From Lewinellaceae bacterium (GTDB lineage Bacteria > Bacteroidota > Bacteroidia > Chitinophagales > Saprospiraceae), in NCBI GenBank assembly GCA_020636435.1, contig JACJXX010000001.1, positions 4,998,501 through 5,062,500 of the forward strand: a DNA stretch of 64,000 nucleotides, in the 5' to 3' direction. Position numbers and translations under genes: made by a program. Under the pieces are notes generated by a model. That model was not told the origin of the DNA and did no database searches. It saw only the letters and a program-made list of their open reading frames with translations. Positions 21,620 through 31,030 of the stretch are shown piece after piece; positions within the stretch are counted from its first letter, which is position 1, and each line of letters begins with the position of its first letter.

Positions 21620-23056
21620 ATGAACCGCTTTTTCGACTTCCACCTCCACCCTTCCTTCAAGCCTTACCTGAGCAGCCCGGAACCCAGCCGCCGCGTCGAT
21701 TGCTGGGAATACCTGGAAAGCCCCATCGGCATCATCCGTTCTCAAAGCTGCCTCGACCAGATGGAAAAAGGGCAGATCGGCGTCGCCGTTTCGGCCATTT
21801 ACGCCATGGAACGGCCGATGACTTCCAGTTTTCTCATCGAACACCTGGCGCCCAAGCTGACCGTGCTGCACGATGAGATGCTCGACCACCCCTGCTACTC
21901 CAACTACATGGAGTATATTCGCGAGGAGATTGAGCACCTCAAAAAGTCACAAGGAGCCAATGGCCGTACGTTCAACATCATCAACAGCATCGATGAGGCG
22001 GAAGAAGGGAAAATGAACCTCATCCTCGCCCTGGAGGGTGGGCATGCGCTGGAGCAGTTCAACACCGATGTGGTGGATAACCTGCGCCTGCTCAAGCAGG
22101 GGGCAGACCGGTTCCTGTATCTAACATTTGTCCACATGACTCAATACCCGCTGGCTTGCCATGCCTACGGCATGAAGCTGATCAAAGGCAACAACCAGTT
22201 CAAGCCCAATGGCTTCGGCATTACCGGCCTGGGCAAAGAGGTGATCGATGTGGCTTACGACGAGAGCCAGGGGCGGCGCATCCTGATCGACGTCAAGCAC
22301 ATGAGCGTGGTTGCCCGCCATAAATTCTACCAGTACCGAAAGGAAAAGGGCTACGATAAGATTCCCATTGTAGCGACGCACATGGGCTTTACCGGCATCA
22401 GCAAGAGCCGGGAAGCGATCATCAAACAATTTAAAAAGCCGGCCAAACGGAGCGGGAATTTCATCGAGGTGAACTACGAGCGGCCGAAAGGCATCGGCAA
22501 AGGCCTGTTCAACAAAACCTTCTTCAACCCCTGGTCGATCAACTTGTTCGACGAGGACATCACTGAAATCCTGGATTCCGGGGGGCTGATCGGGCTGAGC
22601 CTCGACCAGCGCATCATGGGGTCCCAGGAGGTGCAGGGGGAGTTCTTCAGCGCGCAGGAGTTCAACTACATCCTCTCCGGGTATAAGGATGAAACGCACG
22701 AGGAGCCCGTCGCTGCCGGAGAATTGTCGGATGAGGAAGAACGGGATCGCGAGCTCAACGAACGCAAACACCTCCGCCACCTCTGCAACAACATCCTCCA
22801 CGCTGTGAAAATCGGCGGCGGCCGCGCCTGGAAACAGCTCTGCATGGGCTCCGACTTCGATGGCCTGATCGACCCGCTCAACAATTGCACCAGCGCCGAG
22901 GAGTACCCCAAACTGGAAAGGGGCCTCATCGAGGAGCTGCCCACGATGATGAAGGAGGATAAAACGCACGATTATGATGAAACCGATATTGCAGGCAAGG
23001 TGCGGGGCATTATGTACGATAATGCGATTGATTTTCTGAAGAAGCACTTTAGGTGA
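21620..23056 (+). CDS. Membrane dipeptidase-like metallohydrolase (peptidase M19 family)
   Basis: 478 residues with the amidohydrolase barrel of renal-type dipeptidases. Metal ligands are visible in order: DFHLH near the N-terminus (residues 6-10), the bridging Glu in LALEGGHAL, the two His segments VKHMS and VATHMGF, and the Asp in MGSDFDGL near the C-terminus. The LYLTFVHMTQYPLACHAYG segment corresponds to the M19 stretch after the bridging Glu. Family members hydrolyse dipeptides, including D-Ala-containing ones. No signal peptide, so probably cytoplasmic. It stands alone between repeat-rich gaps. Family assignment good; the substrate is open. Confidence 0.82.
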   Translation: MNRFFDFHLHPSFKPYLSSPEPSRRVDCWEYLESPIGIIRSQSCLDQMEKGQIGVAVSAIYAMERPMTSSFLIEHLAPKLTVLHDEMLDHPCYSNYMEYIREEIEHLKKSQGANGRTFNIINSIDEAEEGKMNLILALEGGHALEQFNTDVVDNLRLLKQGADRFLYLTFVHMTQYPLACHAYGMKLIKGNNQFKPNGFGITGLGKEVIDVAYDESQGRRILIDVKHMSVVARHKFYQYRKEKGYDKIPIVATHMGFTGISKSREAIIKQFKKPAKRSGNFIEVNYERPKGIGKGLFNKTFFNPWSINLFDEDITEILDSGGLIGLSLDQRIMGSQEVQGEFFSAQEFNYILSGYKDETHEEPVAAGELSDEEERDRELNERKHLRHLCNNILHAVKIGGGRAWKQLCMGSDFDGLIDPLNNCTSAEEYPKLERGLIEELPTMMKEDKTHDYDETDIAGKVRGIMYDNAIDFLKKHFR

Positions 23057-23065
23057 GGGATGGAA

Positions 23066-23480
23066 AAGGATGGAACGCAGATAGAACGCGGATGACGCGG
23101 ATTTAGCGGATTTTCGCGGGTTTGCGTTTCTGTGGCTTTGGGTTTTCTGGGGCTGTGCTGCGGGGATGGAACGCGGATGGGACGCGGATGACGCGGATTT
23201 AGCAGATTTTCGCGGGTTTGCGTTTCTGTGGCTTTGGGTTTTCTGGGGCTGTGCTGCGGGGATGGAACGCGGATGGGACGCGGATGACGCGGATTTAGTG
23301 ATTGCGGTTTGCGTTTCTGTGGCTTTGGGTTTGCTGTTTGCGGATGGAACGCGATGGACGGATTAGCGGATTTCGCGGTTTGCGTTTCTGTGGCTTTGGG
23401 TTTTCTGGGGCTGTGCTGCGGGGATGGAACGCGGATGGGACGCGGATGACGCGGATTTAGCGGATTTTCGCGGGTTTGCG
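23066..23480. repeat. Tandem repeat, about 96-bp unit, five copies
   Basis: Unit core GGAACGCGGATGACGCGGAT, TTAGCGGATTTTCGCGGG, TTTGCGTTTCTGTGGCTTTG, then GGGTTTTCTGGGGCTGTGCT. The TTTGCGTTTC marker starts at about 23121, 23217, 23308, 23379 and 23475, giving spacings of 96, 91, 71 and 96 bp, so two inner units are shortened. The array starts 10 bp after the M19 stop codon. From 23500 to 23660 there is no feature beyond a short inverted copy of AAGTTCTGTGT / ACACAGAACTT (23529-23609). Confidence 0.85.
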
Positions 23481-23660
23481 TTTTTTTGGCTTTGGGCTAT
23501 CGTTCTGGCAGGCGGGGGGAGTGTTCAAAGTTCTGTGTCCGAAGTTTAATGCAACCCTGTAAAACTGGTGGTTTCCAGCCCAACTTTGAACCTTAAACAC
23601 AGAACTTTGAACAGTCCCCAGGCGGGCGTGTTCTATCCTACCCGTGCCTACCGAAGCTCA

Positions 23661-23999
23661 CCCAACTCCCATGCGCATCAGGTTTGTATGTTAACATAGT
23701 GGGCATAATGGCGAAATGGAACGCGGATTAGCGCGAATGCAGCGGATTGGCGCAGGTCGGGGAACCAAAACCCCTGCCACTTGGCCAATGCCAGCCCGGA
23801 TTTTCGCGCCTGCCTGCTCGCCAGCTCGCCCCGATTAGGGACCCCTTTGGGGCTGGCAGGCAGGGATAATGGCCTCTCCGAGGCCGGAGCAAGCTCCCCA
23901 CCCCGCGAAAACTCGCTGTACCCGCGAAAACCCGTGTTCCATCAAAAGCGATCAAACCCATCTTAACATATTAACCTGATGCGCAGGACCCCAACTCCC
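23661..23999. mobile_element. MITE-like element, family 2 copy B, overlapping the caspase gene end
   Basis: Termini CATGCGCATCAGGTT (23670-23684) and AACCTGATGCGCA (23973-23985); orientation opposite to copy A, with homology along the length. Direct repeats CCCAACTCCC flank it (23661-23670 and 23990-23999). An inner pair of TTAACATA repeats (23691-23698, 23963-23970) brackets a part that begins GTGGGCATAATG like family 1, hinting at nesting. Its right end supplies the stop codon of the caspase gene. Confidence 0.75.
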
Positions 24000-26658
24000 C
24001 CTTCGGCAGCTTTCCGATCACCTTGTGGAAGAACAGTTTAACAGAGCTGCCGCCTTCCTCTTCCTGAATGCCGTCTCCTCCGATGACGCCCGGCGTAGGT
24101 TGAGGGAGCCGGGTAATGAGGATGTCCCCCCGTTCATCGATATGCCCAAGAGGGAAGTACTTTTTCTTTTGGGCATCGTAGCCGAAGGGCAGGATGGCCT
24201 CGCCCTCCGCCAGCGGGTGGCCGGGAGTGATGCGCAGCGGGCGGCTATCCTCCAGTGACCCTTCCACGCCGGCCAGCTCCAGGATGCTGAGGTGGTGGTC
24301 GGGGCGGGAAGCCGGGCTGCGGAAGAATATCCCTTCGCTTCCTTCCGTGCCTGTCCAGAGGTGGCCGGGGGGGAGAAATACTTTTTGATCCAGGCCAGGA
24401 TCGGTTTTTGTCAACTGCTCCACTCTCCGCCGGGCACTGGCCCGGTTGGTAAGCTGGAAAGTAGCGGAAAAACCCGAAGGCGTTTGAATGGCCAGCCCTC
24501 CCAGTTTTTCAGTCGTTTCGGCAGGAATCCGAACCGCTTCTATGGGGTGGGTGATGTGTATGGGGATTTTGATGGTGAACCAGTCATCCATATCCACATT
24601 TCCGTCGTCCTCAAAGGCGGGGCCGCGGGTGACATCCAGAGGAATGGATTCCTGCTTGTACTGTTCGAGGCCGAAAGGCTTGCGTGCAATGTAGAGGATG
24701 ACGGTGTCGGTGGTATCGGTGATGCCAAAGTCGTGGTAGCGGGCACTGGAGGATAAGGGAATGGCATCGAAAGAGCGTCCCCGGAATTGAAACCCCATAT
24801 CCAGGTGATACAGGCTGGATTCGTCCCCGATCTGCTGCACCGGCAGGTATTCATGGGTAATGCCAAACTGGCTGTCCAGGTAGAGGGCGCCAACCCAGTA
24901 GCTGTCGAAGTCGGAATTGTGGTTTACCCTTATTTTGACGGCCGGCTGGTGAGGTTGGCCATCGGCCTTCTTATACGTCACTTCGATGGCCGGCGGGTCG
25001 TCGGGTAGAGATTCGTATTGATCGTCGCCGATCTCGCCGAAGCTTCTGAGGTCGAAGGCAATGCCTTCCAGCTTTTTCACTTCTACGACGATGTCCTTCC
25101 TGGGAATCCCGGTACTGGGGTTGCTCATCCTCAGCACGCTTTCCCACTTGCCGACTTTATCGGCATCCAGGAGAAAATTGCTCGCCGAGTCGCTGCGCAG
25201 GAACAAGGGAATCTCCCCGCCCGGGCGGGTGAGGATAAAGCTTGGGGCTTCCTGGCCTCCTCCGATGGAGTTGATCTCATATTCGGCTACTTCATTATCT
25301 TTTGCCAACCGGGCGTAATGGAGCGGATTTTTCTGATAGGCCGCTTCGATAGCGCCTCTCATCTGCCCGGGCAGTTTTTTGCCAAACCCCAGTACAATTC
25401 TGGGAAATGGCATCTGGTGAACAGCGGCTTTCAACAGCAGGTTCTCTTTGTCTGCTTCGGCAAAATCACTGCCGTCCAGAATGGATTCGGTAGAGCGAAC
25501 TTCTACTACCTCGACGATCCGTTCTGTTCCGTCGGCAAGCTTAAAGGAAGTCTTGATTTTCGCATCCGAAGGCACGATGCCCTGGATGATACCCGCCTTG
25601 AGGTACCATTCCCGGCTGCCGTCCTTTTCGCGGTAGCCCACTTCGTATTCCTTTTTGGGAGGCGCGAATTCGTTGCGGAGAAAATTCTGGTTGTCGTCTT
25701 GGGCTTTAGACATGCCCAGGATGGGGATTTGGTTGTCTATATTGCTGCGCACTTCCATTTCCACCCGCCGGATCAGTTCCCGGTAGCTGATCCGGCTTCC
25801 GCTTTGTTCCAGGGTTTTCAGCAAACTATAAGTGAAGATGCCGTGCTTTCTTTTCCGGAGGCCTTCGCCTTCCCTCACCACCTCCAGCGTTTTTTCATGA
25901 GACTTCTCTGAATCCCGCGCGGCGGAAAGGTTGACGTAGCGGCCGTGGGCGAGGCCTCCAACCCGAACCTTGTCCTGCCCGGGTTGAAAGGGCACATAAA
26001 ATTCATTGCCTGCCCGGTCGAAGCCCAGTATCTTGCTTTCTTCAGATACCGCAACCCCGGTTTCCTCCATGCGCGCCCGGATGTCTTTTTCATCGCTCCG
26101 GGTATTGCTCCCGGAAAAGCAGCAGTCCATAATGGATAAAAAGTGCACTCCGGGCGGATCATTTTCCTTTCTGTCGAAAGCAGCTTTGCCGTGCAGCGCC
26201 CTGGCGATCAGGTAGCCCAGTTCCTTGTCGAGCAGGTCGTGTTGGCCGGATTCCCGGTTGTTGTAACAAACCATGGTCTGAATGACGCCCAGGGGGGAGA
26301 TATTCTCAAATGCCGGCGGCGCTTCGATGTAGGAGCCGTGGCCGCTGTAGTAAAGCAGGCCGAAGTCTCCTTGCGCAGGGTTGGCCCCCTGATAATGGCC
26401 GAAGCCTTCGATGATATTCTGCCGGGTGGGTTCCCGGTAGGTTATGCCCCGGTTTTGAAGCATAAGCGCCTCGTCTGCATCGAGCGGCGCCAGCAGGTAG
26501 GCCGGTTTCCATTCATAGGGGCCGCCGTTTTCGGCGGGCTGCGCCTGGCACAGTTTTTCAAAATAATCGCTGACGGCAAGCACATCGTTGATGCAGCCTT
26601 CCAGGGGGCTGCGTTCATATCCGTTGATGCCGATGAGCACGGCGTAGAGGGTAGGCAT
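23971..26658 (-). CDS. Caspase-family (peptidase C14 / metacaspase-like) protein
   Basis: 895 residues. The N-terminal 330 or so form a caspase-like domain: MPTLYAVLIGINGYERSPLE with GCINDV, the His box GLLYYSGHGSY (His107) and the Cys box FLSIMDCCFSGS (Cys180 aligning with the catalytic Cys; Asp178 precedes). Both catalytic residues are present. The remaining 550 residues are beta-rich and include a stretch with HNSDFDSYWVGALYLDSQFG that resembles the DUF4384-like partner domains often fused to bacterial caspases. The final residues SCASG and the stop lie in the inserted element; the pre-insertion protein probably continued after GELG. The gene is single and points away from the dipeptidase. 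Confidence 0.85.
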   Translation of the reverse strand: MPTLYAVLIGINGYERSPLEGCINDVLAVSDYFEKLCQAQPAENGGPYEWKPAYLLAPLDADEALMLQNRGITYREPTRQNIIEGFGHYQGANPAQGDFGLLYYSGHGSYIEAPPAFENISPLGVIQTMVCYNNRESGQHDLLDKELGYLIARALHGKAAFDRKENDPPGVHFLSIMDCCFSGSNTRSDEKDIRARMEETGVAVSEESKILGFDRAGNEFYVPFQPGQDKVRVGGLAHGRYVNLSAARDSEKSHEKTLEVVREGEGLRKRKHGIFTYSLLKTLEQSGSRISYRELIRRVEMEVRSNIDNQIPILGMSKAQDDNQNFLRNEFAPPKKEYEVGYREKDGSREWYLKAGIIQGIVPSDAKIKTSFKLADGTERIVEVVEVRSTESILDGSDFAEADKENLLLKAAVHQMPFPRIVLGFGKKLPGQMRGAIEAAYQKNPLHYARLAKDNEVAEYEINSIGGGQEAPSFILTRPGGEIPLFLRSDSASNFLLDADKVGKWESVLRMSNPSTGIPRKDIVVEVKKLEGIAFDLRSFGEIGDDQYESLPDDPPAIEVTYKKADGQPHQPAVKIRVNHNSDFDSYWVGALYLDSQFGITHEYLPVQQIGDESSLYHLDMGFQFRGRSFDAIPLSSSARYHDFGITDTTDTVILYIARKPFGLEQYKQESIPLDVTRGPAFEDDGNVDMDDWFTIKIPIHITHPIEAVRIPAETTEKLGGLAIQTPSGFSATFQLTNRASARRRVEQLTKTDPGLDQKVFLPPGHLWTGTEGSEGIFFRSPASRPDHHLSILELAGVEGSLEDSRPLRITPGHPLAEGEAILPFGYDAQKKKYFPLGHIDERGDILITRLPQPTPGVIGGDGIQEEEGGSSVKLFFHKVIGKLPKGELGSCASG

Positions 26659-26717
26659 AGGGTTTAGGGTTTTGGACTAAAATTAACAATTTTGGCAACA
26701 AAGCAGGAAACCTTCCT

Positions 26718-28241
26718 TCACCAATCCTCAAACGGGTCCTTCCCGGTTTGCGCCACGTAGCGGGCCAGCGAGCGGTAGGAGGAATAGTACTTATAGATAT
26801 TGCTCACATAGGCCACAGTTTCCTGGCCGATCTCCCGGGCGGCAATGACCTCTACGTTATCGAACCAGACGTTGGGGTCCAGCCCTCTGTCTTCGGCTTT
26901 TTTCTGCAGGTTCCGGATGCGGGCGGGCCCGGCATTGTTGGCGGCAACGGCAAAGAGGCCGGCATTGAGGGAATCGATGTCGGGGCTGACAAAATATTGG
27001 TCGATGAGAAAGCGCAGGTATTTGGCGCCGGCCTCGATATTGCCTTCCAGGCTATGGATTTCGGGGATGCCGACATTGGGATCTTCGGCAGTGCTGGGCT
27101 TGATCTGCATAATGCCAACAGCCCCTGCCGGGCTGACGAGGCCAGTAGTGAGGCGCGACTCCTGAAATCCCTGGGCTGCCAGCAGCAGCCAGTCGAGTTC
27201 GTATTGTTTGCCATATTTCATAAAGCAGTCGCGCGTAGCGCGGAACCGCAGGCGGTCTTCATAAGACAAAGCCTTTTTCACGTAATCCGCTTTGGTGAGA
27301 TAGCGGTTGAAGATCACATTGCCCAATAGCTGTCCCTTGCGGTTCCGGAGGACGAATTCGTCCACTGCTGCTTTCAACCCGGGGCTGCCCTTGCGTATGG
27401 CCCAGGCGACCTCCCCGCCCTCGTGGATGGCAATATTGTGATGAATGGTAAGCCCCGTGAACACCTGCGCCCAGAACCGCCCTTTTTCCTCATCGATGAT
27501 GGTCATGCCGAAAAGGCCGGCGTTAACCATCTCCAGTATGTCTTCATCTTCGAGGCGCTCTTCCACCAGCGCGATGCCGATTTCGGGCTTGCCCATCTGC
27601 CGCAGAGAATCGTTGACAGGCTGCAGATGCTCGAAGAAGCTGCTCGACCGGCGGATGTAGACGGTTTGCCCCAATAGGATTTCGTCATTTTGCCCCGGCG
27701 CCGCTCCCGGGCCGGTAGCCAGCACTTCGCGGGCGCCGGTAAAGACCGGAGCAGAAAAATCAACCACTTTTTGCCGTTCCGGAGTGATCGTAAGCCCGGC
27801 CACCACAATGTCGCCGTAGCCTTCCACCAGGGCGGGGATCAGCTGATCGCGGGTCAGAGGGATGAAAACAATGCTTATTTTATGGGCCCTGCCCCGGTGG
27901 CTGTTCAACTCCTTTTCGAAATAAGACATGGCCTCATAGGCCATGCCGCTGCGTTCGGCTCCGTTGATGTAGTAATTCGTCGGGCTGTAAGGCACCAGCG
28001 CCCGGATGCGGCGGCGGGCGGCCATTCCGTCCAGGTCTCCGGCCCATCGTTCGTTGAGGCCGATGACGTCATCCAGGGGATCGAAACGCTCCATCTGAAG
28101 GCCCGTCGTATCGGAATTTTTGGCTCCGGTTTGGTTAGGACCGGCATCAGGATCAGATGCCTGGCGGCAGGATTGAACCAGGAATAAGGCTAGAAAAAGG
28201 GCAAAACCACCCAGCGGTGGGGGGGCGTTAATAGTCCTCAT
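26718..28241 (-). CDS. mltF: MltF-type membrane-bound lytic transglycosylase (lipoprotein)
   Basis: 507 residues. A lipoprotein signal ends FLALFLVQSC (Cys25). Residues about 55-290 form a periplasmic solute-binding (SBP_bac_3) domain, as in MltF: RIRALVPYSPTNYYINGAER, then DIVVAGLTITPERQKVVDFS. Residues about 325-480 form an SLT transglycosylase domain with the catalytic Glu in AAQGFQESRLTTG and downstream GAVGIMQIKPSTA, plus NIEAGAKYLRFL and NAGPARIRNL. It cleaves peptidoglycan glycan strands to 1,6-anhydro products. The start begins 59 bp upstream of nothing on its own strand; it follows the caspase gene in the opposite order (its 3' end is 60 bp from the caspase start) and may be co-transcribed with it. 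Confidence 0.9.
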   Translation of the reverse strand: MRTINAPPPLGGFALFLALFLVQSCRQASDPDAGPNQTGAKNSDTTGLQMERFDPLDDVIGLNERWAGDLDGMAARRRIRALVPYSPTNYYINGAERSGMAYEAMSYFEKELNSHRGRAHKISIVFIPLTRDQLIPALVEGYGDIVVAGLTITPERQKVVDFSAPVFTGAREVLATGPGAAPGQNDEILLGQTVYIRRSSSFFEHLQPVNDSLRQMGKPEIGIALVEERLEDEDILEMVNAGLFGMTIIDEEKGRFWAQVFTGLTIHHNIAIHEGGEVAWAIRKGSPGLKAAVDEFVLRNRKGQLLGNVIFNRYLTKADYVKKALSYEDRLRFRATRDCFMKYGKQYELDWLLLAAQGFQESRLTTGLVSPAGAVGIMQIKPSTAEDPNVGIPEIHSLEGNIEAGAKYLRFLIDQYFVSPDIDSLNAGLFAVAANNAGPARIRNLQKKAEDRGLDPNVWFDNVEVIAAREIGQETVAYVSNIYKYYSSYRSLARYVAQTGKDPFEDW

Positions 28242-28351
28242 GGGTTTTAGTTTGGTTAGCGGTGTTATTCTCGCGTATCAAGTTAAGAAAAAAAGAAGAA
28301 GAATGGTACGTTCTCAATATGGTTTCACACCAGGGGCTACAACAGGATTTT

Positions 28352-28437
28352 CACGCGACGGCGCAACGGCGCAAAGAATTTGATATCGAAAACCTCGTCT
28401 TTAATTGTAGATCGTTGCGTCGTTGCGTCGTTGCGTG
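28352..28437. repeat. Inverted repeat, 24-bp arms of GTTGCGTC units
   Basis: CACGCGACGGCGCAACGGCG (start of arm 28352-28375) pairs with the arm 28414-28437, made of three GTTGCGT(C) units, with about four mismatches over 24 bp. It is the only structure in the gap 28242-28552 between the divergent mltF and hydrolase genes. Confidence 0.65.
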
Positions 28438-28552
28438 AGGAGTATTGAGAAGTTGCGAAGAATGGTAACAAGCGCCGTATTTACAACTTGTTGCCTTAAA
28501 TTATGCGCTCTATATTAGCTTGGTGCAAAAGAATCGCGTTTCAACAAAAACG

Positions 28553-29410
28553 ATGGAATTTATGGGCCAATTCGCGCAAACCAACAACATCCGGCTTCAC
28601 TACATCGACCATGGCGGCCAGGGCCCCAAACTGCTTTTGCTGCCCGGGCTGACTGCCAACGCCCATGCTTTCGACGGTTATATCGGCGCAGGGCTCGCCC
28701 GGTATTTCCATGTTTATACGGCAGACCTTCGCGGGCGTGGATTAAGCGATAAACCGGAACGAGGCTATGCGATGACCGACCACGCCAAAGACATCATCGG
28801 GCTGCTCGATCAGCTCGGTATGGGCCGCATCCTGCTGGGGGGGCATTCTTTCGGCGCCTTGCTCGGCATTTACATCGCCGCCAATTATCCGGAACGAGTG
28901 GAAAGGCTGATCCTCGTCGATGCCGCCGCCCGCATGCATCCGCAGGTCAAGGAATTGGTGGGGCCATCCATGCTGCGCCTCGGCCGGCAATGGCCTTCTT
29001 TTGAAGATTACCTGGAAAAGATCAAAGCCGCTCCTTTCCTGGAAGGGCGCTGGCATCCGGACATGGAGGGCTACTACCGCGCCGACGTTTACAACCTGCC
29101 GGAGGGCGGCGTGACAACTTATTCTGCTCTTGCCCACATTCAGCAGGCCATCGAAGGCGCCCTGGGCCTGGGGGAAGAATGGCTGCGCCTGATCCGCTCG
29201 GTGCAAAAGCCTGCCCTGCTCATCAATGCCACCGGCCCCTACGGCCCGCCGGATGCCCCCGCCATTCTACCCAAAGAACTTGCCCTGGAAACGGCCGATA
29301 TGATGCAGGATTGCCGTTATGTGGAAGTGCCTGGCAACCACGTGACCATGCTCTACGGGAAAGGCGCGGAGGAGAGTGTGAAGGCGGTGGTTGAGTGGTT
29401 GAATTGTTAG
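28553..29410 (+). CDS. Alpha/beta hydrolase
   Basis: 285 residues from the ATG at 28553; a GTG-type or upstream start at 28520 would add 11 residues without family similarity. Fold signatures: LLLLPGLTANAHAFDGY (oxyanion loop), VYTADLRGRGLSDKP, the nucleophile elbow GGHSFGALLG (Ser), and the late GNHVTMLYG (His). The acid is probably in the strand after PALLINATGP, where the usual Asp is not evident; a Gly-Pro-Tyr-Gly-Pro-Pro-Asp turn follows. No signal peptide. The substrate cannot be predicted. Its 3' end runs into a low-complexity tract of GGTTGAATGG / GGTTAGATGG units (29395-29445). Confidence 0.85.
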   Translation: MEFMGQFAQTNNIRLHYIDHGGQGPKLLLLPGLTANAHAFDGYIGAGLARYFHVYTADLRGRGLSDKPERGYAMTDHAKDIIGLLDQLGMGRILLGGHSFGALLGIYIAANYPERVERLILVDAAARMHPQVKELVGPSMLRLGRQWPSFEDYLEKIKAAPFLEGRWHPDMEGYYRADVYNLPEGGVTTYSALAHIQQAIEGALGLGEEWLRLIRSVQKPALLINATGPYGPPDAPAILPKELALETADMMQDCRYVEVPGNHVTMLYGKGAEESVKAVVEWLNC

Positions 29411-29552
29411 ATGGTTAAATGGTTGGATGGTTAGATGGCTAAATTCCCAGCATCTGACACAGGCTACGGCAAGTGTCGCTAATCGCGCCATCTGCGTTTA
29501 GCCGAGGCTGGTATGCGTTCTTCCCAACCCAGGCTAAGCACAACAAATCCCA

Positions 29553-30959
29553 TCACCAATCCGTATGAAATATCCCCTCCTTATCCACCCGTTCATAGGT
29601 GTGTGAGCCGAAGTAATCGCGCTGAGCCTGCACCAGGTTGAGCGGGAGGCGCTCGCTGCGGTAGGCGTCGAAGTAAGCCAGTGCGGAGCTCAGCGCCATG
29701 GTGGGTACGCCGAAGTCGATGGCCGTTTTGAGAATGGCGCGGGCAGCGTGCTGGCTATGGAGCAATAAATCGTGGAAAGCCGGCGAGAGCAGCAGGTTGC
29801 GCAGGGCGGGCTGGTCCTGGTAGGCCTGCCGCATGTCTTCCAGCAGATTGGCGCGGATGATGCAGCCGCCGCGCCAGATTTTGGCCACGGTTTTCATATC
29901 CAGGGCATAGTTGTATTCTTCCGAGGCCTCCGCCAGGAGGTGCATGCCCTGGGCGTAGGTGACGATGAAGGCGAAGTGCAGCGCTTCTCCCACCTGAGTG
30001 ATGACCTGTTCTTTATTCACTTTTGGGGTATCCTCGATGGCGCGGACGTAGTGAGGAGCAGCCTGCCTGCGTTCCATTTTCAGGCTGGAGACGCCCCGCA
30101 TGGTCACGGCGGCGTCGATGGTGGGAATGCCGATGCCCAGGTCCATGGCGTTCTGGGAAGTCCATTTGCCGGTGCCTTTCTGTTTGGCCTTGTCCAGGAT
30201 TTTATCGACCAGCCAGCCGCTGCCCTGATCGTCGCGTTTGGCGAAGATGTCGGCGGTGATTTCGATGAGGAAGGATTCGAGTGCACTGTGGTTCCACTGA
30301 TCGAAAGTATGGTGCAGTTCTTCGTTGCTCAGGCCCCCGATGGTTTTCAGGATGTCGTAGGCTTCGGCGATAAGCTGCATCAGGCCGTATTCGATGCCGT
30401 TGTGCACCATCTTGACGTAGTGCCCGGCAGAGGTGTTGCCCAGGTAGGCCACGCAGGGGTCGCCGTCCACTTTGGCGGACACCGCCTCCAGGATAGGCCC
30501 CACCAGGTTGTAGGATTCGATATTGCCGCCCGGCATGATGCTGGGCCCCCGGCGCGCGCCTTCCGAGCCCCCGGAGACGCCCACGCCCAGAAACCGCATG
30601 CCTTTCATTTTCATGTATTCCACCCGGCGGTTGGTATCCTCAAAATAGGAGTTGCCGCCGTCGATGATGAGGTCGCCCTTGTCGAGGTGAGGGAGCAGGG
30701 ATTCGATGACGTTGTCGACGGCTTTGCCGGCAGGAACCAGCAGCATGATTTTGCGGGGCTGCCGCAGCATGGCAACAAACTCGGCGGTATTGGTCGTGCC
30801 GGTTACCGGGTGATCGCCGGATTCCTCGTTGAGGGCCTGGGCTTTTTCTGCGTCCAAATCCAGGCCCGCGGCAGAGAAGCCGTGGTCGGCGACGTTAAGG
30901 AGGAAATTGCGGCCCATAACGCCCAGGCCGATCATGCCAAAATCATAGGTGGAACTCAT
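29553..30959 (-). CDS. gnd: 6-phosphogluconate dehydrogenase (decarboxylating)
   Basis: 468 residues, the normal length. N-terminal Rossmann motif GLGVMGRNFLLNVADHGF (NADP+), the GVSGGSEGARRGPSIMPGG loop, and the catalytic segment GHYVKMVHNGIEYG with Lys and Asn. Also present are IDKxxQKGTGKWTSQNAMDLG and the C-terminal YFDAYRSERLPLNLVQAQRD and YFGSHTYERVD, closing with FHTDW. It makes ribulose 5-phosphate from 6-phosphogluconate. It lies downstream of rpiB on the same strand (71 bp) and back to back with zwf and pgl, completing the oxidative pentose-phosphate branch. Confidence 0.97.
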   Translation of the reverse strand: MSSTYDFGMIGLGVMGRNFLLNVADHGFSAAGLDLDAEKAQALNEESGDHPVTGTTNTAEFVAMLRQPRKIMLLVPAGKAVDNVIESLLPHLDKGDLIIDGGNSYFEDTNRRVEYMKMKGMRFLGVGVSGGSEGARRGPSIMPGGNIESYNLVGPILEAVSAKVDGDPCVAYLGNTSAGHYVKMVHNGIEYGLMQLIAEAYDILKTIGGLSNEELHHTFDQWNHSALESFLIEITADIFAKRDDQGSGWLVDKILDKAKQKGTGKWTSQNAMDLGIGIPTIDAAVTMRGVSSLKMERRQAAPHYVRAIEDTPKVNKEQVITQVGEALHFAFIVTYAQGMHLLAEASEEYNYALDMKTVAKIWRGGCIIRANLLEDMRQAYQDQPALRNLLLSPAFHDLLLHSQHAARAILKTAIDFGVPTMALSSALAYFDAYRSERLPLNLVQAQRDYFGSHTYERVDKEGIFHTDW

Positions 30960-31030
30960 AGGGTGTTTTTAGTTTGGGGTTCAAGCCAGACGGCAATGTG
31001 GAATTCCCGCCTGACAACAACCCTGCTGTA

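Noticed and set aside
23060..23500. CRISPR array
   Set aside because: Units are contiguous and nearly identical over 70-96 bp with no unique spacers.
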